Of a stretch of 64,000 nucleotides of DNA, positions 47,854-56,982 are shown piece by piece (the stretch's first letter is position 1; every line of letters begins with the position of its first letter). The notes beneath the pieces are model-generated. The model did not search any database, was not told where the DNA came from, and saw only the letters and a program-made list of their open reading frames with translations. Both the position numbers and the translations under genes were made by a program. Origin of the DNA: Marinobacter arenosus (lineage in GTDB: Bacteria; Pseudomonadota; Gammaproteobacteria; Pseudomonadales; Oleiphilaceae); NCBI RefSeq assembly GCF_019264345.1, contig NZ_JAHVAO010000001.1, forward strand, positions 62,001 through 126,000. The letters run 5' to 3'.

Positions 47854-48552
47854 TTAACCGCATTTACTGTCCCCACAGGACAGGCAGGTCGCGCAACCAT
47901 CCATCACGATGACCGCCTTGGTGCTGCATTTGCCACACATGGTGGCGTTGGCCGGGTAATCGCTTGCCTTGTCGTCGTTCGTTGCCGTGGTGTGGCTGGC
48001 TTCGAACTCCGCACGTTTTTCGGCGAGGATGCGTTTGGTCGTCTCGCTCATTTCCTCGCTTTCCAGCAGACCAATGGCCTTCAGGTGCTTCTCAATCACC
48101 GCGCCGATTTCGGCTACCAGGGAGGGCATGAATACGCCGCCCTTTTTGAAGTAGCCGCCGTTGGGGTCGTAAACACTGCGCAGCTCTTCTACCAGGAAGG
48201 TCACGTCGCCACCCTTGCGGAATACCGCAGAGATAACCCGGGTGAGGGCGATGACCCACTGGAAGTGCTCCATGGACTTGGAGTTGATGAACACCTCATA
48301 CGGCTGCCGGCTCTCGTGGTCGGTACCTTCGTTGAGCAGGATGTCGTTGATGGTGATGTACATCGCGTGCTCGGCCACCGGCGGCTTGATCTTGTAGGTG
48401 GTGCCCAGCAGGAAGTCTGGCCGCTCGATGTATTCGTTCATCTGAACCGGCTTGGTTTCCGCCTGCACGGGCGCCTGATGTTCGGCGGCTGCTTCTGGGT
48501 CGGCTTTCTTTACGCGGTAGCCGACGATTTTGTTGCTGATCTTGACTGTCAT
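47854..48552 (-). CDS. nrdJb: class II ribonucleotide reductase, C-terminal subunit NrdJb
   Basis: A 232-residue protein that forms, with NrdJa, a split adenosylcobalamin-dependent ribonucleotide reductase. Its body (DFLLGTTYKIKPPVAEHA, FINSKSMEHFQWVIALTRV) is the C-terminal region of NrdJ. The end holds the Cys cluster MCGKCSTKAV-IVMDGCATCLSCGD, which supplies the redox or zinc cysteines that regenerate the active site. Start is ATG 48552 with AGGA upstream; the longer frame overlaps nrdJa. It is 28 bp downstream of nrdJa. Confidence 0.93.
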   Translation of the reverse strand: MTVKISNKIVGYRVKKADPEAAAEHQAPVQAETKPVQMNEYIERPDFLLGTTYKIKPPVAEHAMYITINDILLNEGTDHESRQPYEVFINSKSMEHFQWVIALTRVISAVFRKGGDVTFLVEELRSVYDPNGGYFKKGGVFMPSLVAEIGAVIEKHLKAIGLLESEEMSETTKRILAEKRAEFEASHTTATNDDKASDYPANATMCGKCSTKAVIVMDGCATCLSCGDSKCG

Positions 48553-48580
48553 GTTCGTTGTCCTGTGTCGGGTTCCCGGA

Positions 48581-50719
48581 TCAATACTTTCCGTAAGTGC
48601 CTTCTTTGAGCGCGTCAAACAGGTTGGCGGCGTTGTGGATTTCGCCATCGTACTCGACCTGTTCGTTACCCTTCAGCGTCACTTTGCTGCCGTCGTCCAG
48701 AGTGAACTCATACAAGGTGTTCTCCAGATCTTTCTCCTTCACCAGTACACCCTGGAACGCCTCCGGGTTGAAGCGGAACGTGGTGCAGCCCTTCAGACCC
48801 TTGTCATAGGCGTACAGGTAAATGTCCTTGAAATCCTGGTATGCAAAGTCTGTCGGAACATTGGCCGTCTTGGAAATCGAGGAATCTACCCACTTCTGGG
48901 CGGCAGCCTGGATGTCCACGTGCTGCGACGGCGTTACATCGTCGGAGGTGGTGAAGTAAGACGGCAGCTTCTTGTCCTCGTCTTCGGAGAACGGCATGGC
49001 GCCGGGGTTCACCAGGTGGCGGTAGGCCAGCAGCTCGAACGAGAAAACGTCAACTTTTTCCTTGGTCTTCCGGCCTTCCCGAATAATGTTCCGGGCGTAG
49101 TGGTGCGAGAAGCTCGGCTCAATGCCGTTGCTGGCGTTATTAGCCAGCGACAGGCTGATGGTGCCGGTGGGTGCGATGGAGGTGTGGTGAGTGAATCGAC
49201 CACCCTTCTCAGCCAGTTCTTCCACCAGCTTTGGCTCTACACTGGCAATCTGTTGCATATACTTGCTGTACTTGGCATGCAACACGCGACCTTTCAGTTT
49301 GTCGCCCAGCTTGTAACCGTCTTCAGAGAGTTGCGGGCACTTGCTCAGCATCTTCGGGGTGATTTCGAACTCATCGTCCATGATCGGTGCCACGCCTTTT
49401 TCCTCGGCGAGGCTGAGAGACTGGCGCCAGCCTTCAACGGCCATTTCCCGCACGACGTCTTCGGTGAACTGTACCGACTCCTCGGAACCGTATGGCATGC
49501 GAAGCATGGCAAGTGTGGAGCCCAGGCCAAGGATGCCCATGCCGTGACGGCGCTTGTAGGTAATTTCGTGACGCTGTTCTTCCAGCGGCAGACCGTTGAT
49601 CTCGACCACGTTATCCAGCATTCGGGTGAAGATCCCAACAACTTTGCGGTATTTCTCGTAGTTGAAGCTGGCCTTGTCCGTAAACGGGTAATCCACGAAC
49701 TTGGTCAGATTGACTGATCCCAGCAGGCAGCTGCCGTAGGGCGGCAGGGGCTGTTCACCACAGGGGTTGGTGGCGCGGATGTCCTCGCAGAACCAGTTGT
49801 TGTTCATCTGATTGACCTTGTCGATCAGGATGAAGCCCGGCTCAGCGTAATCGTAGGTAGAGGTCATGATGGTGTCCCAGATGAACTGGGCTTTCAGGGT
49901 GCGGTAGATCCGGCATGCCACCTTGCCTTCGCCGTTGACCACGTAGCCGTCCAGAATCGGGAAATCCCGGTACACGAACTGGCTGGCGTCGCTCAGATCC
50001 AGGCCTTCGTCCTCCACTTCTTTCTGGGTAACCGGGAAGGACAGATGCCAGTCGTCGTCGTTGCGGACGGCTTCGATGAAATCTTCAGTGATCAGCAGGG
50101 ACAGGTTGAACTGGCGCAGGCGGCCGTCTTCACGCTTGGCCTGGATGAAATCGATCACGTCCGGGTGGTGAACGTCGAAGGTGGCCATCTGGGCACCACG
50201 GCGGCCACCGGCAGACGACACGGTGAAACACATGCGATCAAAGATGTCCATGAACGACAGCGGGCCGGACGTGGTAGCGCCGGCGCCGGCAACGTAGGCG
50301 CCTTTTGGCCGAAGGGTGGAGAACTCGTAGCCAATGCCGCAGCCCGCCTTGAGGGTCAGGCCGGCTTCATGGTTCTTCTCCAGAATGTCATTCATGGAGT
50401 CCTGGACGGAGCCGGACACCGTGCAGTTGATGGTGGACGTCGCAGGTTTGTGGGCTTCTGCCCCTGCATTGGAGGTAATGCGGCCGGCAGGAATGGCGCC
50501 ATTTTGAAGCGCCCAGATAAAGTCCTTCATGTGCTTTGTGCGCACGGACTTGTTTTCGACTTCAGACAGGGCCTTGGCCACGCGTTCGTACGTTGCGTTG
50601 ATGTCCTTGTCGACGGGCTCGCCAGTCTTGGTTTTCAGCTGGTATTTGCTGTTCCAGATGTCGAGCGAAGCTTCCTGCATCGGAATCGTAGTAACCACTG
50701 CCTGTGCCTTAGCGTTCAT
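48581..50719 (-). CDS. nrdJa: class II (vitamin B12-dependent) ribonucleotide reductase, large subunit NrdJa
   Basis: NrdJa reduces ribonucleotides to deoxyribonucleotides using adenosylcobalamin and works with or without oxygen. The 712-residue product has STINCTVSGSVQD, SSAGGRRGAQMATFDVHHPD, the active-site motif NPCGEQPLPPYGSC, and SIAPTGTISL. I use ATG 50719 behind GAGG; a GTG two codons upstream is possible. The split into two genes (NrdJa and NrdJb) is the Pseudomonas arrangement, while most bacteria have one polypeptide. Confidence 0.95.
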   Translation of the reverse strand: MNAKAQAVVTTIPMQEASLDIWNSKYQLKTKTGEPVDKDINATYERVAKALSEVENKSVRTKHMKDFIWALQNGAIPAGRITSNAGAEAHKPATSTINCTVSGSVQDSMNDILEKNHEAGLTLKAGCGIGYEFSTLRPKGAYVAGAGATTSGPLSFMDIFDRMCFTVSSAGGRRGAQMATFDVHHPDVIDFIQAKREDGRLRQFNLSLLITEDFIEAVRNDDDWHLSFPVTQKEVEDEGLDLSDASQFVYRDFPILDGYVVNGEGKVACRIYRTLKAQFIWDTIMTSTYDYAEPGFILIDKVNQMNNNWFCEDIRATNPCGEQPLPPYGSCLLGSVNLTKFVDYPFTDKASFNYEKYRKVVGIFTRMLDNVVEINGLPLEEQRHEITYKRRHGMGILGLGSTLAMLRMPYGSEESVQFTEDVVREMAVEGWRQSLSLAEEKGVAPIMDDEFEITPKMLSKCPQLSEDGYKLGDKLKGRVLHAKYSKYMQQIASVEPKLVEELAEKGGRFTHHTSIAPTGTISLSLANNASNGIEPSFSHHYARNIIREGRKTKEKVDVFSFELLAYRHLVNPGAMPFSEDEDKKLPSYFTTSDDVTPSQHVDIQAAAQKWVDSSISKTANVPTDFAYQDFKDIYLYAYDKGLKGCTTFRFNPEAFQGVLVKEKDLENTLYEFTLDDGSKVTLKGNEQVEYDGEIHNAANLFDALKEGTYGKY

Positions 50720-51304
50720 TGCCACCCTCGGTATTCCCAGTATGTCTTCTTTTGACAGCGCTATCCCTTATGACAGCGCTGCACCCCTTGAATATCCTAA
50801 TGTCCGGTCTTGGCTCCTGGCGCATTAATGACCACTACATATGGTGGCAGCTTGGCAAGCTTTAACGCACCCGGATTATCCGGTTTCTACTATGGATCGT
50901 TGTTGTCGGCTTGGCGGAAGCCGGTTTTGGGCTCGCCTGGCGGCGAATTCCCTTGGAAGTCTCTGGCCCTATATATGGGCTTATTTTTCGAAAAGTATAA
51001 CAGGATATAGTGGTATGTGAACAAGAACGCAACTATTGATTGATAGGATGGCGCAAAGAAAATCAATCGACTTACGGTTGCAAGACTGAAAATCTCGGCA
51101 AATCGGGAGCTTGCCCGTAAATATTCAAAAACACTACATGTTGTGTTCAAAAAATGTGCGTTTCTGGTCTCGTATGGTTGTAAATAGCAACCAATTTGTG
51201 ATCCCTGCACGTACCCCGAGACAACGTGTCGCTAGAGTATGGGGGTGGTGTCGAACAACGCAGTGGCCCACAGGAAGTGATAACTACTATAAAAGGAACG
51301 AACA
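50720..51304. promoter_or_regulatory. long divergent intergenic region with NrdR-like boxes
   Basis: The 585-base gap has no credible gene; a 66-codon frame inside it (50810-51010) looks non-coding. Two sites match the NrdR consensus ACACTATATATAGTGT: ACACTACATGTTGTGT at 51131-51146 (13 of 16) and CCACTACATATGGTGG at 50832-50847 (12 of 16). A weaker one is at 50966-50981. A 10-bp direct repeat TGACAGCGCT occurs at 50753-50762 and 50771-50780, close to nrdJa. I found no B12 riboswitch. Confidence 0.45.
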
Positions 51305-52117
51305 ATGAAAGGCCTGAAACCTACCTTGTTAGCGCTGTGCGTTGCAGGTGTTCAACCTGCGGCCATGGCCGAAATCCAGATGCTGGATGATTCCGTGATG
51401 GGGAATATCACCGGTCAGGCCGGTGTCACCATTGAACTTGAAACCAAACTGAACATTGATCGCTTCATCTACACCGATGAAGGCTCCCTGGAGATCAATG
51501 ACATTTTCGTCGGCGGTACCAACCGAACCGATCTGTTCTCCGAAATGCGCTTGAATCTGACAGGTCGAGCAGCGAACACCTTGCTGGATAATATACGCAT
51601 TGATATTGATGTCATGTCTGATGGGGACGCCATTATCAATTTCCAGCCACAGGATCTTGCTTTCATTGACCTGGGTGTGAGAACTGGAGCCTGGAATCTG
51701 GTCGGTCAGACGGACAGCACCACAATCATGGATAACTTCCGGATGGATGCGCTGATCGGTTCGGGGACGATTTCGGTCGATACAGCAACCGACGAACTCA
51801 ATTTCATCACCGACATTGCTATCGATGATATGGATTTCGACGTACCATTTCTGGCCATTGGAATTCGGGATTTTGAGCTGACCGGTTCCGGGTATGACCT
51901 GAGGGCGCCCCGGGCGCTGGATCTTTTTGCCAGAGTGGATATGGATATCTATAAGGCGCCTAACAGCGCGGGTGTGGACAGTCTTGCCGTGGATTTGAAC
52001 ACCTTCGAGGCGGATATTCGCATTGGTGGTGTGATTGTAGGCGGCACATCGATTGGCTCCCTTGCCTTGGATAACCTGGCGATAAGCAACACTGCGATGC
52101 GAATCTACGGTCACTGA
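51305..52117 (+). CDS. secreted DUF6160-type protein
   Basis: A 270-residue protein with a signal peptide (residues 1-22, ending AAMA) and the sequence MLDDSVMGNITGQAGVTIELE, which I associate with DUF6160 (FilA-like) proteins of marine gammaproteobacteria and Acinetobacter. The rest is repetitive beta-strand sequence rich in Asp, Ile and Gly, suggestive of a beta-sheet outer-membrane or surface protein. Function is unknown; some relatives are linked to pilus-like systems. It is alone behind a long upstream region, with a terminator behind it. Confidence 0.7.
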   Translation: MKGLKPTLLALCVAGVQPAAMAEIQMLDDSVMGNITGQAGVTIELETKLNIDRFIYTDEGSLEINDIFVGGTNRTDLFSEMRLNLTGRAANTLLDNIRIDIDVMSDGDAIINFQPQDLAFIDLGVRTGAWNLVGQTDSTTIMDNFRMDALIGSGTISVDTATDELNFITDIAIDDMDFDVPFLAIGIRDFELTGSGYDLRAPRALDLFARVDMDIYKAPNSAGVDSLAVDLNTFEADIRIGGVIVGGTSIGSLALDNLAISNTAMRIYGH

Positions 52118-52139
52118 TCGAGCTTCAATCAAGTGCAAT

Positions 52140-52166
52140 AAAAAGCGGGGCTTCGCCCCGCTTTTT
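52140..52166. terminator. bidirectional terminator between DUF6160 gene and ABC operon
   Basis: GCGGGGC / GCCCCGC with a TTC loop is flanked by AAAA on the left and TTTTT on the right. It can serve both the DUF6160 gene and the convergent ABC transporter operon. Confidence 0.93.
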
Positions 52167-52182
52167 ATTGGGTATTGCTGGC

Positions 52183-52977
52183 TTAGCCCAACAGTAGACT
52201 GTCGTCGTCCACTTCCAGGCCACGCTGTTTCTCGAACAACCCGAGCAGGTCCTTCACCTCAAGACCTTCCCGTTCCTTGCCGGCAATATCGAACACCACC
52301 TGACCCTGGTGGAGCATCACGGTGCGGCTACCGACTTCCAGAGCCTGCTTCATGCTGTGGGTTACCATCAGCGCCGTCAGTTTCTGTTCTTCGATGATCT
52401 GGGTCGTCAGTTCCAGCACGAATGCCGCAGTCTTGGGGTCAAGCGCGGCAGTATGCTCATCCAGCAGCAGGATGCTGGACGGGGTCAGGCTGGCCATCAA
52501 AAGACTGACGGCCTGGCGTTGGCCCCCGGAGAGTAGCCCCATCTTGTCACCAAGACGATTCTCCAGGCCCAGCTTCAGCGAGGACAGGCTTTCCCGAAAC
52601 TGATCAAGATACTGCCGTTTCACGGCCGCACTCAGTCCACGACGCTGACCGCGCTTGATCGCAAGGGCCAGGTTCTCCTCAATGGACAGGGCCTCGCAGG
52701 TTCCGGCCAACGGATCCTGGAACACCCTGGCGACACGGCCGGCGCGCTTATGGGTCGGAAGTTTGGTGACATCCACGTTGTCGACGATGATCTCGCCGCT
52801 GTCCACCAGAACCTCGCCGGAAAGCGCATTCAGGAAGGTGGATTTGCCTGCGCCGTTGCTGCCAATCACGGTCACAAATTCACCCTGGTTGACCGTCAGG
52901 CTCATGCCCCGGAGTGCGGGATTTTCCAGAGGCGTTCCCTTGCCAAAGGTCAGTCGGAGATCGCTTGCACTGATCAT
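52183..52977 (-). CDS. ABC transporter ATP-binding protein (ABC_sub_bind-type importer)
   Basis: A 264-residue ATPase. Walker A GSNGAGKST, signature LSGGQRQAVSLLMA, and Walker B ILLLDEHTAALD are complete. It is the last gene of a three-gene operon with a permease and a binding protein. The partner binding protein belongs to the ABC_sub_bind/TrpX type, so the cargo may be an aromatic amino acid or related compound, but this is not certain. The preceding gene ends 9 bp upstream of this start. Confidence 0.92.
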   Translation of the reverse strand: MISASDLRLTFGKGTPLENPALRGMSLTVNQGEFVTVIGSNGAGKSTFLNALSGEVLVDSGEIIVDNVDVTKLPTHKRAGRVARVFQDPLAGTCEALSIEENLALAIKRGQRRGLSAAVKRQYLDQFRESLSSLKLGLENRLGDKMGLLSGGQRQAVSLLMASLTPSSILLLDEHTAALDPKTAAFVLELTTQIIEEQKLTALMVTHSMKQALEVGSRTVMLHQGQVVFDIAGKEREGLEVKDLLGLFEKQRGLEVDDDSLLLG

Positions 52978-52986
52978 GTCGCCTCC

Positions 52987-53889
52987 TCAGGCCTTGTTGC
53001 GGGTGAATTTGCCGATTACGGAACTGCGAACGCCCGGAAGGACGATAGCCAGGGTGACCAGAACCGCAGTGATAAGGTTCAGGTCCTGGGCCTGAAGTCC
53101 CAGAACATCGGCGTTCAGTGCGAACGCGATGGCGAGCCGGTAAATGATGGCGCCGAAGACGCAGGCGAGCAGGGCGCGAACCACCGTCGAAGGTGTGATC
53201 ACAGCCTCGCCGCCGATGAGTGACGCCAAACCGATGACAATGACGCCAACACCCATGGTCACGTCAGCGGCACCCTGGCTTTGAGCGAACAGCGCGCCGG
53301 CCAGGCCAACGAGGCCGTTGGACAGGGCGACGCCGAGTACGATCATGGCGCCCGTGGCAATGCCCTGGGCCCGGGCCATGCGGGGGTTGGCACCGGTGGC
53401 GCGCATGGCCAGACCGGTTTCGGATTTCATGAAACGCCAGAGCAGGATCAGGGACACGACGACCACGATGATAAACAGCAACACCGGTACCTGATGGTAG
53501 GCGAGGTCGAGGTTGTACCAGGGTGTGAGGACCGTCTCTTCAGTCAGCAGCGCGATGTTCGGGCGGCCCATGATGCGCAGGTTCACGGAGTAGAGCGCGA
53601 TCATGGTGAGAATGGAAGCCAGCAGATTGAGAATCTTCAGCTTCACGTTGAGCAGAGCGGTAACCGCACCCGCGGCCATGCCGGCAAGAACGGCTGCGCC
53701 GGTGGCAATCCAGGGATTCCAGCCGCCAATGATCAGCACGGCGGCCACGGCTGCGCCCAGCGGGAAGCTGCCGTCAACGGTGAGGTCCGGGAAGTCCAGA
53801 ACCCGAAACGAGATGTAGATGCCAAAAGCAACCAGGCCATAAATCAGGCCGGTTTCAATGGCACCATAGAATGCAATTTCACTGAGCAT
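52987..53889 (-). CDS. ABC transporter permease (ABC_sub_bind-type importer)
   Basis: A 300-residue inner-membrane permease with eight to nine hydrophobic helices in the BPD_transp_2 style. Landmarks are LDFPDLTVDGSFPLGAAVAA near the N-terminus and ALSNGLVGLAGALFAQSQG in the coupling region. It lies between the binding protein and the ATPase genes. A hairpin upstream probably lowers its expression relative to the binding protein. Confidence 0.92.
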   Translation of the reverse strand: MLSEIAFYGAIETGLIYGLVAFGIYISFRVLDFPDLTVDGSFPLGAAVAAVLIIGGWNPWIATGAAVLAGMAAGAVTALLNVKLKILNLLASILTMIALYSVNLRIMGRPNIALLTEETVLTPWYNLDLAYHQVPVLLFIIVVVVSLILLWRFMKSETGLAMRATGANPRMARAQGIATGAMIVLGVALSNGLVGLAGALFAQSQGAADVTMGVGVIVIGLASLIGGEAVITPSTVVRALLACVFGAIIYRLAIAFALNADVLGLQAQDLNLITAVLVTLAIVLPGVRSSVIGKFTRNKA

Positions 53890-53910
53890 GGGTAATCTTC
53901 ACTGTGAAAG

Positions 53911-53945
53911 AAAACGGGCGGGCCCTTGTGGGGTCCGCCCGTTTT
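53911..53945 (-). terminator. attenuating hairpin between binding protein and permease genes
   Basis: AAAACGGGCGGGCCC pairs with GGGTCCGCCCGTTTT around a 5-base loop (one wobble), followed by TTTT and a further T-rich stretch on the minus strand. It sits 9 bp after the binding protein stop. Such internal hairpins let the periplasmic protein be made in excess over the membrane parts. Confidence 0.8.
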
Positions 53946-53954
53946 GGTCAGGCG

Positions 53955-54929
53955 TTACTTGTCGTTTTTGACGACTTCTTTGGCGTCCTGGATCAGGTCC
54001 TCAGACAGGGTGATGCCCATGCGCTGGGCCGCGGCCGGGTTCACAAACAGGTCCAGTGTGTCCATGGTTTCCACCGGCATGTCGCCGGGATTGGATCCAT
54101 TCAATACCTTGACAACCATTGCGCCGGTCTGGCGGCCGTGATTGTAATAGTCAAAGCCCAACGCCGCGACGGCGCCGCGACCCACCGTGGCGGTGTCTGC
54201 GGCAAACACCGGAATGCCGGCGCGCTCACCCACCGAGATCACCGCTTCCGCGGCACTGATAACCGTGTTGTCCGTGGTCAGGTAGATGGCATCTGCCTCA
54301 CCCACCAGCGACCGGGAAGCGCCAAGCACCTCAGAGGTCTTGGTGGCCGCGGCCTTGACCAGCTCCATATTGCGGGCTGCAAGCCGCTCCTCAAGGAGAT
54401 TGACGAGGGATACGGCGTTGGCTTCGCCGGGGTTGTACACCGTGCCAATGCGTTTGGCATCGGGCATGACCCGCTGAAGCATGTCGAGGTGTTTCTCGAT
54501 CGGCAGCATGTCGCTGACGCCGGAAATGTTCGCGCCCGGCGCCTCGAGGCTGGAGACGAGTTTTGCACCAACCGGGTCGGTCACGGCTGAGAAAATGACC
54601 GGGATATTTCGGGCCGCGGCTGCAACGGTCTGGGCCGATGGCGTTGCAATGGCGACGATCACGTCCGGGCTTTCGCCCACGAACTTACGGGCAATCTGAG
54701 AGGCAATGGCCGAGTTTCCCTGTGCGCTTTCGTGCATCACGGTCAGGTTGTCACCCTCTGTGTAGCCCTGCTCGGCAAGTTCGTCTTTTACGCCCTGGTA
54801 AACGGCATCCAGTGCCGGATGTTCGACGATCTGCGTGATGGCAACTGTGCGTACTTCCTGAGCCTGTCCCAGGCCCGCCGCTGCCAGCAGTGTTGCACCA
54901 ATCAGGGTGCGCAGAGTTCTCTTGGCCAT
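53955..54929 (-). CDS. ABC transporter substrate-binding protein (ABC_sub_bind / TrpX type)
   Basis: A 324-residue periplasmic protein with a signal peptide (residues 1-23, ending LGQAQ). Its body (AITQIVEHPALDAVYQGVKDE, PVIFSAVTDPVGAKLV, IGTVYNPGEANAVSL) is the ABC_sub_bind fold found with TrpX-type tryptophan or similar transporters. The ligand cannot be assigned from sequence. It is the first and probably most abundant gene product of the operon. Confidence 0.9.
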   Translation of the reverse strand: MAKRTLRTLIGATLLAAAGLGQAQEVRTVAITQIVEHPALDAVYQGVKDELAEQGYTEGDNLTVMHESAQGNSAIASQIARKFVGESPDVIVAIATPSAQTVAAAARNIPVIFSAVTDPVGAKLVSSLEAPGANISGVSDMLPIEKHLDMLQRVMPDAKRIGTVYNPGEANAVSLVNLLEERLAARNMELVKAAATKTSEVLGASRSLVGEADAIYLTTDNTVISAAEAVISVGERAGIPVFAADTATVGRGAVAALGFDYYNHGRQTGAMVVKVLNGSNPGDMPVETMDTLDLFVNPAAAQRMGITLSEDLIQDAKEVVKNDK

Positions 54930-55183
54930 GTGCCTGTCTCCGAGTCAGTGTCTGGTTTTGATGAGTGTTCGACGTTCAGAAATACGAAGGGGCGCAAGTT
55001 TACCACAGGCCCGGGGGAATCGGGGTAGCATTGTTGGTCGGGGTGCGACTGAAGCGAAGGAAAGTTGAGAAATGGAATAGTTCTGCGTGCGTCACATTTT
55101 GACTGTCGATAGTGTGTTGAAATACCCTACGAAAGTCTAATAATAAGACCGAATAATTCGAATAACGAATGCAAGGAAGATTC

Positions 55184-56851
55184 ATGGACACAACGAATAA
55201 GCTTCCGCTGGACATGGTTTACCATTGGGAAACCACCAAGGCGAACTCCCTCTACATGACCCAGCCCATCGGTGATGGCAAGGTCGTCGAATACACATGG
55301 GGCCGAGCGGTTGATGAGGCGCGACGCGTCGCTGCCTACCTCAAATCGCTTAATCTCCCGGAAAAAAGCCGGATAGGCCTTATCTCCAAGAACTGCGCGC
55401 AATGGATTATGACGGACTGGGCCATCTGGATGGCCGGCCACATTTCCGTCCCGCTGTACCCGACCCTGAACGCGGATACCGTTAACTACATCCTCAATCA
55501 CGCCGAGTGCGACGTCCTGTTCGTTGGCAAGCTGGATGACTGGGACATGATGAAGGGCGGTGTTCCGGAATCTGTACGCTGCATCTCCTACCCACTCAGC
55601 CCGCCCAACGATTTCGAGACCTGGGACGACATCGTTGCCAAGTACCCGCCGCTGGAGGGTCAGGTGCATCGGGATCCGGACGAACTGGCGACCATTGTCT
55701 ACACCTCTGGCAGCACCGGTCGGCCCAAGGGCGTGATGCTGAGCTTCCGTAACATGGCGTTTGCCGCCGCCGGCGGTACCCAGGTACTGGGCGTCGGTTC
55801 GGAAGAGCGGATGCTGTCCTACCTGCCGCTGGCCCACGTGTTTGAGCGGACGTTTGTCGAGCTGGGCTCGCTCTACACCGGGTTTGAGTTGTACTTTGCC
55901 GAATCTCTGGACACCTTCGTTCAGGATCTGCAGCGTGCCCAGCCGACCCTGTTCCTGTCTGTGCCACGTCTGTGGGTGAAGTTCCAGCATGGTGTGCTCC
56001 AGAAATTGCCGAAGCAGAAGCTGGACCGGTTGATGAAGATTCCGGTGGTCAACAAGCTGATCAAGAAGAAGATCCTGAAGGGCCTGGGTCTGAGCAAGGT
56101 CAAGCTGGCTGGCAGTGGCTCGGCGCCGCTCTCGAGCGATGTTCTGGACTGGTATCGCAACCTCGGGCTGGAATTGCTGGAGGGGTACGGGATGTCTGAA
56201 AACTTTGCCTACTCCCACATGAACAAGCCGGGTCGTTCACGGACCGGTTATGTTGGTGAGGCGCTCCCGGGCGTGGAGGTGAGGATCAGCGAGCAGGGCG
56301 AGGTCCTGGTCAAGAGTCCCGCGACCATGATGGGATACTACAAGGACGAGGAGAAAACCCGCGAGGCCTTTACCGAAGACGGATTCCTGAAAACCGGCGA
56401 TAAGGGCGAAATCGACGAGATGGGGCGCCTCAAACTGACAGGCCGAATCAAGGAGATCTTCAAGACCAGTAAAGGCAAATACATTGCGCCTGCCCCCATT
56501 GAGAATCGGCTTATGTCCCACGACGCCATCGAGATGGTCTGTGTCTCCGGTGCCAACCAGACCCAGCCCCATGCGTTGGTGATGCTCGGGGAGGAAATTC
56601 GCCCGAAGACCGCTGATGAGAGCTTCCGTAAGGAACTTGAAGCCAGCTTCAAGAACCTGATTCAGGAGGTGAACAAAACGGTGGATCCCCACGAGCAGTT
56701 GGCCTTTATCACGGTCGTGAGCGATGAGTGGTCCATCGAGAACAGTTTCTTGACGCCGACCCTGAAGCTCAAGCGCAACGTTGTTGAGGACGCCTATCAG
56801 GAGAAAGTTGATACCTGGTACGCGCAACGTCAGCCGGTTATCTGGCAGTAA
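55184..56851 (+). CDS. long-chain acyl-CoA synthetase (AMP-binding)
   Basis: A 555-residue adenylate-forming ligase that activates fatty acids to acyl-CoA with ATP. The P-loop is VYTSGSTGRPKGVMLS, with YLPLAHVFER and LEGYGMSE as later core motifs and TGDKGEIDEMGRLKLTGR as the hinge/signature. It is closest to the long FACL type (FadD15-like) and has no membrane domain. I use ATG 55184 behind AAGGAAGA, the one upstream at 55169 being less likely. A TTGACT element near 55099 may be the -35 of its promoter. Confidence 0.93.
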   Translation: MDTTNKLPLDMVYHWETTKANSLYMTQPIGDGKVVEYTWGRAVDEARRVAAYLKSLNLPEKSRIGLISKNCAQWIMTDWAIWMAGHISVPLYPTLNADTVNYILNHAECDVLFVGKLDDWDMMKGGVPESVRCISYPLSPPNDFETWDDIVAKYPPLEGQVHRDPDELATIVYTSGSTGRPKGVMLSFRNMAFAAAGGTQVLGVGSEERMLSYLPLAHVFERTFVELGSLYTGFELYFAESLDTFVQDLQRAQPTLFLSVPRLWVKFQHGVLQKLPKQKLDRLMKIPVVNKLIKKKILKGLGLSKVKLAGSGSAPLSSDVLDWYRNLGLELLEGYGMSENFAYSHMNKPGRSRTGYVGEALPGVEVRISEQGEVLVKSPATMMGYYKDEEKTREAFTEDGFLKTGDKGEIDEMGRLKLTGRIKEIFKTSKGKYIAPAPIENRLMSHDAIEMVCVSGANQTQPHALVMLGEEIRPKTADESFRKELEASFKNLIQEVNKTVDPHEQLAFITVVSDEWSIENSFLTPTLKLKRNVVEDAYQEKVDTWYAQRQPVIWQ

Positions 56852-56875
56852 CGGAAACGGCGGATTCCACGCTGT

Positions 56876-56905
56876 AAAAAGAGGCCCGGCGATGCCGGGC
56901 CTCTT
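56876..56905 (+). terminator. hairpin after acyl-CoA synthetase gene
   Basis: A perfect 10-bp stem GAGGCCCGGC / GCCGGGCCTC with a GAT loop, preceded by AAAAA and followed only by TT. It is likely a terminator despite the short T-run; on the minus strand the T-run is five. Confidence 0.75.
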
Positions 56906-56982
56906 GCCGTCTGGAGCCGACGTAAGTCGCATAGGTTAAGACCTGGAAGAGGCATAAACTGGAGCGTGTTCAGGAGGATGAT

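Noticed and set aside
48530..49717. 395-residue plus-strand open frame over nrdJ
   Set aside because: Runs opposite the conserved nrdJa coding sequence and has no domain I can recognise.
50810..51010. 66-codon plus-strand frame in the nrdJa/DUF6160 spacer
   Set aside because: No ribosome site, and composition is unlike real genes of the window; it overlaps the candidate regulatory boxes.
50720..51304. Cobalamin riboswitch upstream of nrdJa
   Set aside because: I looked for a B12 box and the accompanying stems by eye on the nrdJ strand and did not find them. An Rfam scan would settle it.
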